Below the pieces are notes generated by a model. That model was not told the DNA's origin. It saw nothing but the letters and a program-made list of their open reading frames with translations, and searched no databases. Source: Clavibacter sp. VKM Ac-2872 (GTDB lineage Bacteria; Actinomycetota; Actinomycetes; Actinomycetales; Microbacteriaceae). Taken from it: a stretch of 64,000 nt of DNA. The position numbers and the translations under genes are program-made. Shown here in pieces: positions 35,268-44,664 of the stretch. The stretch lies in NCBI RefSeq assembly GCF_015351105.1, contig NZ_JADKRR010000001.1, forward strand, positions 1,717,069-1,781,068, read 5' to 3'. Position 1 is the first letter of the stretch. Each line of letters opens with the position of its first letter.

Positions 35268-36002
35268 ATGAAAGCCGATCCGAGCATCCAGAAGGAGCTC
35301 CTCGACCTGCAGGAGATCGACACCCGGCTCACGCACCTCACGCGCCAGCTCGCCCAACTCCCGCAGCTGAAGCGGATCGACGAGCTGCAGCGGGAGATGG
35401 AGCTCGTGCGCCGGCGGCTCGGAGAGAGGACGGGAGTCGTGGAGGACGCCCGGACCGAGCTCGCGCGCATCGAGTCGGACGTGGCGGTCGTGCAGGCGCG
35501 CATGGACCGGGACCGCACCCGGATCGAGGCGGGCGGCAGCTCGAAGGACGTGCAGGCGCTGGAGCGCGAGCTCGAGTCGCTGCTGCGTCGCCGCGACACC
35601 CTCGAGGAGGTCGAGCTCGAGGTGATGCAGCGGCTCGAGGAGGCCCAGGCCGCGCAGGCGGAGGTCGTCGCGGAGCGGGATGCCCTCGCGGAGCGCCTCG
35701 CCGCCGTCGAGGCGGAGCGGGACGCCGCGGCCGTCGAGCTGCGCGCGCAGGCCGAGCAGGCGCGGAAGGACAGGGACGCGCTCGCGCCGCGGTTCCCCGA
35801 GGACCTCCTCGCGCTCTACGAGAAGCAGCGCGCGCGGTACGGCGTGGGCGCCGCGATGCTGCATCGCGGCATCTCGCTCGGCAGCAACATCGCCCTGCAC
35901 CAGAGCGACCTCGACGCGCTGCGCAAGCGCGCGCCCGACGACGTCGTCATCGACCCCGAGAGCAACGCGATCCTCGTGCGGACGGACGAGTCCGGCCTCT
36001 AG
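35268..36002 (+). CDS. Coiled-coil DUF164-type protein with a cysteine-less zinc ribbon
   Basis: A 244-residue protein. Residues 1-175 form a long Glu/Arg-rich coiled coil. The C-terminal domain is that of the C4 zinc ribbon (DUF164) family, as shown by DLDALRKRAPDDVV and the ending ILVRTDESGL. Family members have two Cys-x2-Cys pairs here; in this protein the places are HRGISLGSN (199-207) and IDPESNAIL (228-236), with no cysteine at all. GAGAGGGAGAG precedes the ATG. Family function is unclear, and zinc binding is not possible in the usual way. Confidence 0.85.
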   Translation: MKADPSIQKELLDLQEIDTRLTHLTRQLAQLPQLKRIDELQREMELVRRRLGERTGVVEDARTELARIESDVAVVQARMDRDRTRIEAGGSSKDVQALERELESLLRRRDTLEEVELEVMQRLEEAQAAQAEVVAERDALAERLAAVEAERDAAAVELRAQAEQARKDRDALAPRFPEDLLALYEKQRARYGVGAAMLHRGISLGSNIALHQSDLDALRKRAPDDVVIDPESNAILVRTDESGL

Positions 36003-36040
36003 CGGGAGCGCCGCCCGCATGCTGCCCTAGACTCGATCCC

Positions 36041-36427
36041 GCGGATGGGTCGGCAAGACGGTCGCGCCGCGGAGGATCCCGAGAGGGCGAGTCCGCGTCG
36101 AGGAACGTCCGGGCTCCGTAGAGCAGGGCGGTGGGTAACACCCACCCGGGGCGACCCGCGAGACAGTGCAACAGAGAGCAGACCGCCCGTCGCGCGAGCG
36201 GCGGGTGAGGGTGAAACGGCGGTGTAAGAGACCACCAGCGGCCCGAGTGATCGGGTCGGCTATGCAAACCTCGCCCGGAGCAAGGTCGAACAGGGGACGC
36301 ACAGGCTGCTCGTCCAGTCCCCGGGTAGACCGCTGGAGGGCTGCGGTGACGCAGCTCCGAGATAGATGGCCGTCCATGGTGCCTGAGGCACCGGGACAGA
36401 ACCCGGCGTATCAGCCGGCCCATCCGC
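36041..36427 (+). ncRNA. rnpB: RNase P RNA, class A
   Basis: The ends form a perfect 13-bp P1 helix (GCGGATGGGTCGG at 36041-36053 with 36415-36427). The conserved core is present: GAGGAACGTCCGGGCTC at 36100-36116 (CR I), GCAACAGAGAGCAGACCGCC, GGGTGAGGGTGAAA, and ACAGAACCCGGCGTA at 36396-36410 (CR V). This is the catalytic RNA that trims tRNA 5' ends. TAGACT at 36028-36033 fits as the -10. Short ORFs inside it are not genes. Confidence 0.97.
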
Positions 36428-36439
36428 ACCCCGCACGAC

Positions 36440-36474
36440 GAAGCGGCCGGATCCCCTCGGGATCCGGCCGCTTC
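36440..36474. terminator. Terminator between rnpB and ppgK
   Basis: A perfect 16-bp stem (GAAGCGGCCGGATCCC and its mirror) with a CTC loop, 13 bases after the RNase P RNA and 21 before the ppgK stop on the other strand. It can serve both. Confidence 0.85.
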
Positions 36475-36494
36475 TCCGTGCGGTGCTGTGGCGC

Positions 36495-37316
36495 TCAGTC
36501 CTCGGGCTTGGTCTTGTCGACGAGGTCCGCCGCGGGCGCGTGCGTGCTCGCGCCGACCGCGTGCGCGGCGAGGGCCGCTGCGCCCATGATGCCCGCGTTG
36601 TTCCGCAGCTCCGCCGGCACGATCGGGGTGCGCAGGCGCAGCAGCGGCAGGAAGTGCTTGTGGTTCTTGGACACGCCGCCGCCGACGATGAACAGCTCGG
36701 GCCACATGAGCTTCTCGAGCTGGCCGTAGTACACCTGCAGCCGGGCGGCCCAGCGCTTCCAGTTGAGGTGCGCGCGCTCCTTGGCCGCGTACGACGCGCG
36801 GCGCTCGAAGTCGCGGCGGCCCGCCACGTCCATGTGTCCGAGCTCGGCGTTCGGGATGAGGACGCCGTCGTGGATGAGGGCCGTGCCGATCCCGGTTCCG
36901 AGCGTCGTCATGATGACGAGGCCGCGGACGTCCTTGGCCGCGCCGTAGCGGGCCTCCGCGTAGCCGGCCGCGTCCGCGTCGTTGACGAACGTGATCTCGA
37001 GCCCCAGGCGCTCCTCGAACAGCTTCTCGGCCTCGAGGCCGATCCAGCTGGGGGAGACGTTGGCGGCCGACATGGTCGTGCCGTGCACGATCGCCGCGGG
37101 GAAGCACACGCCGAGGGGCGTGCCGGCGGGCACGTCACCGAGCGCGTCGAGGATCTGCTTCACGGTCGCGACGATGTCGTCCGGCTCGCCACCCTGGGGC
37201 GTCGGCAGCTTGACGCGCTCGCTGCGCAGCTCGCCCGTCGCGACGTCCACGATGGCGCCCTTGATGCCGGTCCCGCCGATGTCGATGCCGATTGCGGTCG
37301 TCGCGTCCTCGCTCAT
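36495..37316 (-). CDS. ppgK: Polyphosphate glucokinase
   Basis: A 273-residue ROK-family kinase that phosphorylates glucose with polyphosphate or ATP. GIDIGGTGIKGAIVD at residues 9-23 is the phosphate loop. FVNDADAAGYAEARYG holds the catalytic Asp, and MTTLGTGIGTALIHDG and ELGHMDV the sugar site. The close match to actinobacterial PpgK sets it apart from ATP-only glucokinases. TAGGGT lies 7 nt before the ATG, so the mRNA is probably leaderless. Confidence 0.95.
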   Translation of the reverse strand: MSEDATTAIGIDIGGTGIKGAIVDVATGELRSERVKLPTPQGGEPDDIVATVKQILDALGDVPAGTPLGVCFPAAIVHGTTMSAANVSPSWIGLEAEKLFEERLGLEITFVNDADAAGYAEARYGAAKDVRGLVIMTTLGTGIGTALIHDGVLIPNAELGHMDVAGRRDFERRASYAAKERAHLNWKRWAARLQVYYGQLEKLMWPELFIVGGGVSKNHKHFLPLLRLRTPIVPAELRNNAGIMGAAALAAHAVGASTHAPAADLVDKTKPED

Positions 37317-37390
37317 GGAAGCGACCCTACCGGCTCGCCCGACGCCGTCCGGCCGTCGCGCGCGGTGCGGACGGGCCTAGCATCGGCAGC
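37317..37390. promoter_or_regulatory. Back-to-back leaderless promoters, ppgK and small SPOR-like gene
   Basis: TAGGGT (minus strand, 37324-37329) is 7 nt before the ppgK ATG. TAGCAT (37378-37383) is 7 nt before the rightward ATG at 37391. Both place the transcription start at the start codon. Confidence 0.65.
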
Positions 37391-37573
37391 ATGAGCGACA
37401 GCGACGAGCAGTACTGGTACGACGACCGGACCGGCGAGGTGGAGAAGGGGATGCTGTCCCCGGCTGCCCATCGGATCGGCCCCTTCGCCACGGCGGAGGA
37501 GGCGGCCCGGGCGCCGCAGCGACTCCGCGAGCGGGCGGAGCAGTGGGCCGCCGAGGACCGCGACGACGACTGA
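37391..37573 (+). CDS. Small SPOR-like protein, 60 residues
   Basis: An acidic protein reading QYWYDDRTGEVEKGMLSP and then RIGPFATAEEAARAPQRLRE. The pattern of WYxxxTGEVExG plus GPFxTxEEA is known in a short actinobacterial family often labelled SPOR-domain or methionine-aminopeptidase-associated; its role is unknown. The ATG has TAGCAT 7 nt upstream and no ribosome site, so it is likely leaderless. Confidence 0.8.
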   Translation: MSDSDEQYWYDDRTGEVEKGMLSPAAHRIGPFATAEEAARAPQRLRERAEQWAAEDRDDD

Positions 37574-37582
37574 GCCCGGCGC

Positions 37583-38452
37583 TCAGTCGGAGTAGCTCTC
37601 CGCCTCGGCGGGGAACGCGCCCGAGACGACGTCGTCCCGGTATCGGGCGGCCGCGTCGAGGAGCACCGCGCGCATGTCCGCGTAGCGCCGGACGAAGCGC
37701 GGCACGCGGCCGCTCGTGAGGCCGGCGAAGTCGGTCCACACGAGGATCTGGCCGTCCGTGCCGTTCCCGGCGCCGATGCCGATGGTGGGGATGCGCAGCT
37801 CCGCGCTCACGCGCCGGGCGATCTCCTGGGGCACCATCTCGAGCACGACGGCGAACGCGCCGGCGTCCTGGACGGCCCGCGCGTCGGCGAGCAGCGCCCG
37901 GGCAGCGTCCCCGCGGCCCTGGATGATGTGGCCGCCCAGCCCGTGCTCGCTCTGCGGGGTGAAGCCGATGTGGCCCATCACGGGGATGCCCGACGAGACG
38001 ACGCGACGGATCTGCTCGGCGCTGCGCACCCCGCCCTCGAGCTTCACGGCGTGCGCGCGCGCCTCCTTCATGAAGCGGACGGAGGTCGCGAGGGCCTGGT
38101 CGGGTCCCGACTCGTACGACCCGAACGGGAGGTCCGCGACCACGAGGGCGCGGGCGGCCGCTCCGGCGACGGCGCGCGCGAGCGGGATCAGCTCGTCCAC
38201 CGTGACGGGGACGGTCGTGTCGTACCCGAGCACGGTGTTCCCGGCGGAGTCGCCGACGAGCAGGAAGTCGATGCCGGCCTCGTCGAAGACGCCGGCCGTG
38301 AGCATGTCGTAGCTGGTGAGCCCCGTGATCTTGAGGCCCTGCTCCTTGGCCCGGGCGAAGTGCCGGATCCGGACCCGCCGGGGACCCGCGTCGGGCTCGC
38401 TCGGGAGGCGGGCGGGATCGGACGGGGAGACGGCAGCGTCGGGGCTCTGCAT
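37583..38452 (-). CDS. panB: 3-methyl-2-oxobutanoate hydroxymethyltransferase
   Basis: A 289-residue TIM-barrel enzyme that makes ketopantoate, the first step of pantothenate synthesis, using methylene-tetrahydrofolate. [16 protein letters not shown], the metal-binding segment [26 protein letters not shown] and [12 protein letters not shown] are PanB landmarks. TAGACT 7 nt before the ATG suggests a leaderless mRNA. panB beside glnA2-glnE is an arrangement shared with mycobacteria. Confidence 0.96.
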   Translation of the reverse strand: MQSPDAAVSPSDPARLPSEPDAGPRRVRIRHFARAKEQGLKITGLTSYDMLTAGVFDEAGIDFLLVGDSAGNTVLGYDTTVPVTVDELIPLARAVAGAAARALVVADLPFGSYESGPDQALATSVRFMKEARAHAVKLEGGVRSAEQIRRVVSSGIPVMGHIGFTPQSEHGLGGHIIQGRGDAARALLADARAVQDAGAFAVVLEMVPQEIARRVSAELRIPTIGIGAGNGTDGQILVWTDFAGLTSGRVPRFVRRYADMRAVLLDAAARYRDDVVSGAFPAEAESYSD

Positions 38453-38537
38453 GCCTCGGAGTCTACGGCCGGCCCCGCGCGGGCTCGGCCCGACCCCTGG
38501 TCAGCCGGTAGGTTGGACACCGACGAGAGGGTGGTGG
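38453..38537. promoter_or_regulatory. Divergent promoters, panB and glnA2
   Basis: TAGACT (minus strand, 38460-38465) serves panB, 7 nt from its ATG. TAGGTT (38509-38514) serves glnA2 with a leader of about 17 nt that carries the ribosome site GAGAGGG. No GlnR-type box was found here. Confidence 0.55.
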
Positions 38538-39875
38538 ATGGACAAGCAGCGTGACTTCGTCCTGCGGACGATCGAGGAGCGCGGGATCAAGTTCGTGCGC
38601 CTGTGGTTCACCGACGTGACCGGCACCCTCAAGTCGGTGGCCATCGCCCCGGCGGAGGTCGAGGGCGCGTTCGCGGAGGGCCTCGGGTTCGACGGGTCGG
38701 CCATCGAGGGTCTCACCCGCTCGTACGAGGCCGACATGCTGGCCCACCCGGATCCGACGACGTTCCAGATCCTCCCGTGGCGCGGCGAGATCGACCCCAC
38801 CGCGCGCATGTTCTGCGACATCTCGACGCCCGACGGGCAGCCCGCCATCGCGGATCCGCGCAACGTCCTCAAGCGCACCCTGGAGAAGGCGGCCGACCGC
38901 GGCTTCACCTTCTACACGCACCCCGAGATCGAGTTCTACCTCCTCAAGTCGAGCGAGTTCGGCGTCGACGGACCCGAGCCGGTCGACGCCGCGGGCTATT
39001 TCGACAACGTCCCCGGCGGCACGGCCCACGACTTCCGCCGCCGCTCGGTGCGCATGCTCGAGGACCTCGGCATCTCCGTGGAGTTCAGCCACCACGAGGC
39101 GGGCCCCGGCCAGAACGAGATCGACCTCCGCTACGCGGACGCGCTCACCACGGCCGACAACATCATGACCTTCCGCACGGTCATCAAGGAGGTGGCCATC
39201 GAGCAGGGCGTCTACGCGACGTTCATGCCGAAGCCGCTCGCCGCGCACCCCGGCAGCGGGATGCACACGCACATGTCGCTCTTCGAGGGAGACGTCAACG
39301 CGTTCTACGCATCGGGCGCCGAGTACCAGCTCTCCACCATCGGGCGTCAGTTCATCGCGGGCCTGCTCAAGCACGCTCCCGAGATCACCGCGGTGACGAA
39401 CCAGTTCGTGAACTCGTACAAGCGCCTGTGGGGCGGCGGTGAGGCGCCGAGCTTCGTGACGTGGGGCCACAACAACCGCTCCGCGCTCGTGCGCGTGCCG
39501 CTGTACAAGCCCAACAAGGGCAACAGCTCCCGCGTCGAGTACCGCGCCATCGACTCCGCCGCCAACCCGTACCTCTCGTTCTCGCTCATGCTGGCCGCGG
39601 GCCTCAAGGGCATCGAGGAGGGCTACGAGCTCCCGGCCGAGGCCGAGGACAACGTGTGGAGCCTGAGCGACGCCGAGCGACGCGCCCTCGGGTACGCGCC
39701 GCTGCCGTCGAGCCTCGACCACGCGATCCAGCTCATGGAGCGCTCCGAGCTCGTCGCCGAGACGCTGGGCGAGCAGGTGTTCAACTACGTGCTGCTCAAC
39801 AAGCGGCAGGAGTGGCGCGACTACCGCGCCCAGGTCACGCCGTACGAGTTGCGCTCCAACCTCGAGATGCTCTGA
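38538..39875 (+). CDS. glnA2: Type I glutamine synthetase, GlnA2-like
   Basis: A 445-residue ligase that forms glutamine from glutamate, ammonia and ATP. GFDGSAIEGL, HPEIEFYLL, HHEAGPGQNEIDLRY and GSGMHTHMSLF are catalytic-site segments. In place of the adenylylation loop it has NVWSLSDAERRALG, with no target Tyr. This marks the GSI-alpha/GlnA2 group, which adenylylation does not control. glnE follows 58 nt downstream. Confidence 0.93.
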   Translation: MDKQRDFVLRTIEERGIKFVRLWFTDVTGTLKSVAIAPAEVEGAFAEGLGFDGSAIEGLTRSYEADMLAHPDPTTFQILPWRGEIDPTARMFCDISTPDGQPAIADPRNVLKRTLEKAADRGFTFYTHPEIEFYLLKSSEFGVDGPEPVDAAGYFDNVPGGTAHDFRRRSVRMLEDLGISVEFSHHEAGPGQNEIDLRYADALTTADNIMTFRTVIKEVAIEQGVYATFMPKPLAAHPGSGMHTHMSLFEGDVNAFYASGAEYQLSTIGRQFIAGLLKHAPEITAVTNQFVNSYKRLWGGGEAPSFVTWGHNNRSALVRVPLYKPNKGNSSRVEYRAIDSAANPYLSFSLMLAAGLKGIEEGYELPAEAEDNVWSLSDAERRALGYAPLPSSLDHAIQLMERSELVAETLGEQVFNYVLLNKRQEWRDYRAQVTPYELRSNLEML

Positions 39876-39933
39876 GCCGGACCGCCGGCAGGAGCACCAC
39901 GAACCACATCCGACGACGAGGCCGGAGCGAGCC

Positions 39934-42900
39934 ATGAGACGTGGGCAGACCCTGCTCGGTGCCCTGGCGCGCGCCGGCTTCGCACGGCTGAGCGAGGTCG
40001 GCGAAGCCCTCGAGGAGGCCGCTGCGCTGTCCGGGTGGGCGGAGGCCGACCTGGTGGCGGCGCTGCACTCGAGCGCGGATCCGGACGGCGCCCTGGACGC
40101 CCTCCTCCGCCTGCTCCGCGCGGATCCCGATCGCACGCGCGCCGTGCTCGCCGACCCTGACGCGTGCCACCGCCTGGCGCGGGTGCTCGGGTCCTCGCGT
40201 GGTCTCGCCGAGTTCCTCGCCCGCCACACCGTCGAGCTCGACGCGTTCGCCCGCCCGCTGGAGGGCATGCCCGCTCCCGCCGACGTCCGTGCGCGCCTGC
40301 TGGAGGCGGTCGGCGCCGTCGACGGCGTGGCCTCGATGACAGGTCCGGCTGCCCGGACCGCGCTCCGGGTCCGCTACCGCGCGCTCGTCGCCCGGGTGGC
40401 CGCGTGGGACCTCGTGCACCCGGACCCGCTCGCGGCCGTGCGGCCCGTCACCGCGGCCCTCGCCGACCTCGCGGGGGCGGCCCTCGAGGCATCGCTCGCC
40501 GTCGCCCGCGCGGAGCTGTCGGCACCCGGGATCTTCGGACGCGCGCGACCCGAGGAGATCGCCGCGACGCGTCTCGCCGTCATCGGCATGGGCAAGGCCG
40601 GCGCCCGCGAGCTCAACTACGTCAGCGACGTCGACGTCATCTTCGTCGCCGAGGCGGCGACGGACGCCGACGGCGAGCCGGTGGTCGAGCCGGCCCGCGC
40701 GGTCGAGCTCGCGACGCGTCTCGCCGTGCTGACCATGCGCGGCATCGACGAGCACGAGATCGAGCCGGCCCTCTGGGAGGTCGACGCCAACCTGCGGCCC
40801 GAGGGGAAGGCGGGCGCGCTCGTCCGCACGCTCGACTCGCACCTCGCGTACTACGAGCGGTGGGCGAAGGACTGGGAGTTCCAGGCGCTGCTCAAGGCCC
40901 GGCCGCTGGCCGGCGACGTCGAGCTGGGGGAGCGGTACGCCGACGCCGTCGCGCCCCTCGTCTGGTCGAGCGCGTCACGCGAGGGCTTCGTGGGGCAGGT
41001 GCAGCGGATGCGCACGCGCGTCACCGACAACATCCCCGCGGAGCAGCTGCACCAGCAGATCAAGCTCGGACCGGGCGGGATCCGCGACATCGAGTTCACC
41101 GTGCAGCTCCTGCAGCTCGTGCACGGGCAGGGCGACGAGTCCGTCCGTGACCGCAGCACGCTCGCCGCGCTCGTGGCCCTCGCGGACGGGGGCTACATCG
41201 GCCGCACGGAGGCCGGCGAGTTCGCGAAGGACTACCGCTACCTCCGGCTCCTGGAGCACCGGCTGCAGCTGGATCAGCTGCGGCGCACCCACCTCATGCC
41301 CACCGACGAGGAGCGGCTGCGCATCCTCGCGCGCAGCACCGGCCTCGATGGACGCGCGGAGGAGCTGACGTCGCGGTGGACCGCCACCAAGACGGCCGTC
41401 CGCACGCTGCACGAGCGCCTGTTCTACCGGCCGCTCCTGGCCGCCGTGGCGTCGCTCCCCGAGGAGTCGCTCGCGCTCACTAGCGACCAGGCGGCCGCGC
41501 GCCTCTCGGCCATCGGCTTCGTCGACGCGCGCGGGGCGCTCGCGCACATCCGCGCCCTCACGCAGGGGGTCTCGCGCAGCTCCGCCATCCAGCGCCACCT
41601 CCTGCCCGTGCTCCTGCAGTGGTTCGCCGACGGCCCGGATCCCGATCACGGCCTGCTCGCGTTCCGGCGGCTCAGCGAGGCGTTGGGGGAGTCGAACTGG
41701 TTCCTCCGGATGCTCCGGGACTCGGCGGGCGCCGCGCAGCGCCTCGCGCAGGTGCTCTCGGGATCCCGCTTCGTCTCGGAGCTCCTCGACCGCGTCCCCG
41801 AGACCGCCGCGTGGCTCGCCCGCGACGAGGACCTGCGGCCCCGCTCCTGGGCGGCCCTCGAGGAGGAGGCCGTCGCCACCGTGAACCGGCACCCCACCGC
41901 CGATGCCGCGGCCGCCGCGCTGCGCACGCTCCGGAGACGGGAGGTCCTGCGCCTCGCCATCGGCGCCATCGTGGGAGTCACGCACGTCGAGACCCTCGGA
42001 CCCTCGCTGGCCGACATCACCACGGCGACGCTCCGCGGCGTCATGCGCGCCATCCGCCGCGAGGACGGCCCCTGGCCCGAGTTCGCCGTGGTCGCCATGG
42101 GCCGCTACGGCGGGGCCGAGCTCGGGTTCGGATCCGACGCCGACGTCGTGTACGTGTTCCGCCCGATCGCCGGCATGGATCCCGAGCTCGCCCAGCGCCG
42201 CGCCCAGCTCATCGTGTCCGAGCTGACGCGTCTCACGGAGGACGCGCGCCTGCCCCTGGACCTCGACACCGGTCTCCGGCCCGAGGGCCGGAACGGGCCG
42301 GTCGTGCGCTCGTTCGCCTCGTATCGCGCGTACTACGAGCGCTGGTCCCTCACCTGGGAGGCGCAGGCTCTGCTGCGCGCTCGGGGCGTCGTCGGCGACA
42401 GCGGCCTCATAGCGGACTTCACGGCGCTGGCCGACCGCATCCGCTACCCCGACGCCATCGGCGACGCGGAGGTGCGCGAGATCAAGCGCATCAAGGCGCG
42501 CGTGGAGAACGAACGGCTCCCGCAGGGCGCGGATCCCACGCGGCACCTGAAGCTGGGTCGTGGTTCGCTCAGCGACGTGGAGTGGCTGGTCCAGCTGCTC
42601 CAGCTGCAGCACGCGCACGCGCACCCCGCCCTCCGCACTCCGACCACCCTCGGCGCGCTCGACGCGGCCGTCGCAGCCGGGATCGTGGGCGTGGGCGACG
42701 CCGCCCGCCTCCAGGACGCCTGGGTCCTCGCGTCGCGGGTCCGCTCCGCCATGACGCTGTGGACCAATCGCACGGCCGACGTCCTCCCTGCCGATCGCGC
42801 CGCCCTCGACGCCATCGCCCGGCTCCTGGAGTACCCGCCCGGGTCCGCGTCCGTGCTCGAGGAGGAGTACCTCGGCGTGACGCGCCGCTCTCGCGCCGTG

Positions 42901-42954
42901 TTCGAGCGGCTCTTCTACGGCGTCGACGAGCAGCCGGACCCGCGCGGCGCCTGA
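39934..42954 (+). CDS. glnE: Bifunctional glutamine synthetase adenylyltransferase/deadenylylase
   Basis: A 1006-residue regulator with two nucleotidyltransferase domains. The N-terminal (removing) domain has IGMGKAGARELNYVSDVDVI near residue 215 with both catalytic Asp. The C-terminal (adding) domain has MGRYGGAELGFGSDADVVYV near residue 724. Each is followed by a GlnE helical block with LKLGPGGIRDIEF or LKLGRGSLSDVEW. Its target is Tyr402 of GlnA1, encoded convergently next door; GlnA2 lacks that Tyr. Confidence 0.96.
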   Translation: MRRGQTLLGALARAGFARLSEVGEALEEAAALSGWAEADLVAALHSSADPDGALDALLRLLRADPDRTRAVLADPDACHRLARVLGSSRGLAEFLARHTVELDAFARPLEGMPAPADVRARLLEAVGAVDGVASMTGPAARTALRVRYRALVARVAAWDLVHPDPLAAVRPVTAALADLAGAALEASLAVARAELSAPGIFGRARPEEIAATRLAVIGMGKAGARELNYVSDVDVIFVAEAATDADGEPVVEPARAVELATRLAVLTMRGIDEHEIEPALWEVDANLRPEGKAGALVRTLDSHLAYYERWAKDWEFQALLKARPLAGDVELGERYADAVAPLVWSSASREGFVGQVQRMRTRVTDNIPAEQLHQQIKLGPGGIRDIEFTVQLLQLVHGQGDESVRDRSTLAALVALADGGYIGRTEAGEFAKDYRYLRLLEHRLQLDQLRRTHLMPTDEERLRILARSTGLDGRAEELTSRWTATKTAVRTLHERLFYRPLLAAVASLPEESLALTSDQAAARLSAIGFVDARGALAHIRALTQGVSRSSAIQRHLLPVLLQWFADGPDPDHGLLAFRRLSEALGESNWFLRMLRDSAGAAQRLAQVLSGSRFVSELLDRVPETAAWLARDEDLRPRSWAALEEEAVATVNRHPTADAAAAALRTLRRREVLRLAIGAIVGVTHVETLGPSLADITTATLRGVMRAIRREDGPWPEFAVVAMGRYGGAELGFGSDADVVYVFRPIAGMDPELAQRRAQLIVSELTRLTEDARLPLDLDTGLRPEGRNGPVVRSFASYRAYYERWSLTWEAQALLRARGVVGDSGLIADFTALADRIRYPDAIGDAEVREIKRIKARVENERLPQGADPTRHLKLGRGSLSDVEWLVQLLQLQHAHAHPALRTPTTLGALDAAVAAGIVGVGDAARLQDAWVLASRVRSAMTLWTNRTADVLPADRAALDAIARLLEYPPGSASVLEEEYLGVTRRSRAVFERLFYGVDEQPDPRGA

Positions 42955-42977
42955 TCACGCAGGGCCGCCCGACCCGC

Positions 42978-43017
42978 ACGACGACGGGCCGCCCTCCCGG
43001 AGGAGGACGGCCCGTGC
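42978..43017. terminator. Terminator between glnE and glnA
   Basis: An imperfect GC-rich hairpin: ACGGGCCG(C)CCTCC pairs with GGAGG(A)CGGCCCGT around a short loop, in the 92-base convergent spacer. It can end both transcripts. Confidence 0.65.
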
Positions 43018-43046
43018 ATCAGGCACCGTCGCCGGTGCTTGGGGGA

Positions 43047-44471
43047 TCAGACGCCGTAGTACAGCTCGAACTCGAACGGGTGCGGGCGCTGCGCGAGGGG
43101 CTTGATCTCCTTCTCGCGCTTGTACTCGATCCAGGTCTCGATGAGGTCGGGTGTGAACACGTTGCCGGCCGTGAGGAACTCATGGTCGGCCTCCAGCGCA
43201 TCCAGGGCGGCGCCGAGCGATGCGGGCACCTGCGGGATGTTCTTGGCCTCCTCGGGCGGGAGCTCGTAGAGGTCCTTGTCGACGGGCTCGTGCGGCTCGA
43301 TCCGGTTCTTGATGCCGTCGAGGCCCGCCATCAGCTGCGCCGCGAACGCGAGGTACGGGTTGCCCGACGCATCCGGCGCCCGGAACTCGATGCGCTTCGC
43401 CTTCGGGTTGGTGCCCGTGATCGGGATGCGGATCGACGCCGAGCGGTTGCCTGCCGAGTACACGAGGTTGACGGGCGCCTCGAAGCCGGGCACGAGGCGG
43501 TGGTAGGAGTTCACCGTCGGGTTCGTGAAGGCGAGGATGGCGGGCGCGTGCTTGAGGATGCCGCCGATGTACCACCGCGCGACGTCCGACAGGCCTCCGT
43601 AGCCGGCCTCGTCGTAGAACAGCGGCTTGCCGTCGTTCCACAGCGACTGGTGCGTGTGCATGCCCGACCCGTTGTCGCCGAACAGCGGCTTCGGCATGAA
43701 CGTGGCCGTCTTGCCCCACTGCTCGGCCGTGTTCTTGACGATGTACTTGAACTTCAGCACGTCGTCCGCCGCGTGCACCATCGTGTTGAAGCGGTAGTTG
43801 ATCTCCGCCTGGCCGCCCGTGCCCACCTCGTGGTGCGCGCGCTCGAGGATGAGTCCGGCGTCGATCAGCTTGAGGCTGATGTCGTCGCGGAGGTCGGCCT
43901 GCTTGTCGACCGGGCTGACGGGGAAGTAGCCGCCCTTGTAGGGCGTCTTGTTGCCGAGGTTCCCGCCCTCCTCCTCGCGGCCCGAGTTCCAGGCGCCCTC
44001 CTCGGAGTCGACCGAGTAGAAGCTCGTGTGCTGGTTCACCTCGTAGCGGACGTCGTCGAAGATGTAGAACTCCGCCTCGGGGGCGAAGAACGCGGTGTCG
44101 GCGATGCCCGTCGCGGCCAGGTACTTCTCCGCCTTCTTGGCCACCTGGCGCGGGTCGCGGGCGTAGATCTCGCCGTTGCGGGGGTTGTAGATGTCGAACA
44201 CCATGATGAGGGTGCGCTCGATGCGGAACGGGTCGATGTAGGCCGTCGTCACGTCGGGGATGAGCTGCATGTCCGACTCGTGGATGCTCGCGAAGCCGCG
44301 GATGGACGATCCGTCGAACATCTGGCCGACGGAGAAGAACTCCTCGTCGACGGTGGAGGCCGGGATGTTGAAGTGCTGCTGGACGCCGGGGAGGTCGGTG
44401 AACCGGAGGTCGAGGAACTTGACGTCGGTGTCCTTGATGAACGCGAGCACCTCGGATGAGTCTCTGAACAT
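43047..44471 (-). CDS. glnA: Glutamine synthetase type I (GlnA1), adenylylation-controlled
   Basis: A 474-residue GSI-beta enzyme and the main ammonia-assimilating synthetase. [41 protein letters not shown] and [11 protein letters not shown] are the active-site segments. Tyr402 in [11 protein letters not shown] is the adenylylation site recognised by GlnE. GGAG precedes the ATG. Two GlnR-type boxes lie upstream, so expression should rise when nitrogen is scarce. Confidence 0.97.
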   Translation of the reverse strand: MFRDSSEVLAFIKDTDVKFLDLRFTDLPGVQQHFNIPASTVDEEFFSVGQMFDGSSIRGFASIHESDMQLIPDVTTAYIDPFRIERTLIMVFDIYNPRNGEIYARDPRQVAKKAEKYLAATGIADTAFFAPEAEFYIFDDVRYEVNQHTSFYSVDSEEGAWNSGREEEGGNLGNKTPYKGGYFPVSPVDKQADLRDDISLKLIDAGLILERAHHEVGTGGQAEINYRFNTMVHAADDVLKFKYIVKNTAEQWGKTATFMPKPLFGDNGSGMHTHQSLWNDGKPLFYDEAGYGGLSDVARWYIGGILKHAPAILAFTNPTVNSYHRLVPGFEAPVNLVYSAGNRSASIRIPITGTNPKAKRIEFRAPDASGNPYLAFAAQLMAGLDGIKNRIEPHEPVDKDLYELPPEEAKNIPQVPASLGAALDALEADHEFLTAGNVFTPDLIETWIEYKREKEIKPLAQRPHPFEFELYYGV

Positions 44472-44527
44472 GTGGTGTCTCCAAAAGGGGGCCGGAGCGG
44501 ATGAGACTGACGGTTTCAGCCTCTCCG

Positions 44528-44581
44528 ACCCTAGGGGGACGGGGTTACCTCGCCATAACCGCCGTGTTTCCGCGATGTTAC
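44528..44581 (-). promoter_or_regulatory. glnA promoter with two GlnR-type boxes
   Basis: On the minus strand GTAAC-ATCGCG-GAAAC (complement of 44566-44581) matches the GlnR consensus GTnAC-N6-GAAAC exactly, and GTTAT-GGCGAG-GTAAC (complement of 44544-44559) is a second, weaker box. Their centres are 22 bp apart, two DNA turns, as in known GlnR a/b sites. TAGGGT (complement of 44528-44533) is the -10. The boxes end about 11 bp upstream of it, which suits activation. Confidence 0.8.
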
Positions 44582-44664
44582 GCGGGCTGTCCCGGGCGAG
44601 TCGGCGACCGTTCCCAGGGCGTCAGGACCAGGGGATCCGCGTCGCGCGCGCCTAGGATCACAGG

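Noticed and set aside
36045-36377. Short ORFs on both strands inside the rnpB region
   Set aside because: The bases are fully explained by RNase P RNA with its P1 helix and conserved cores; the translations show no family.
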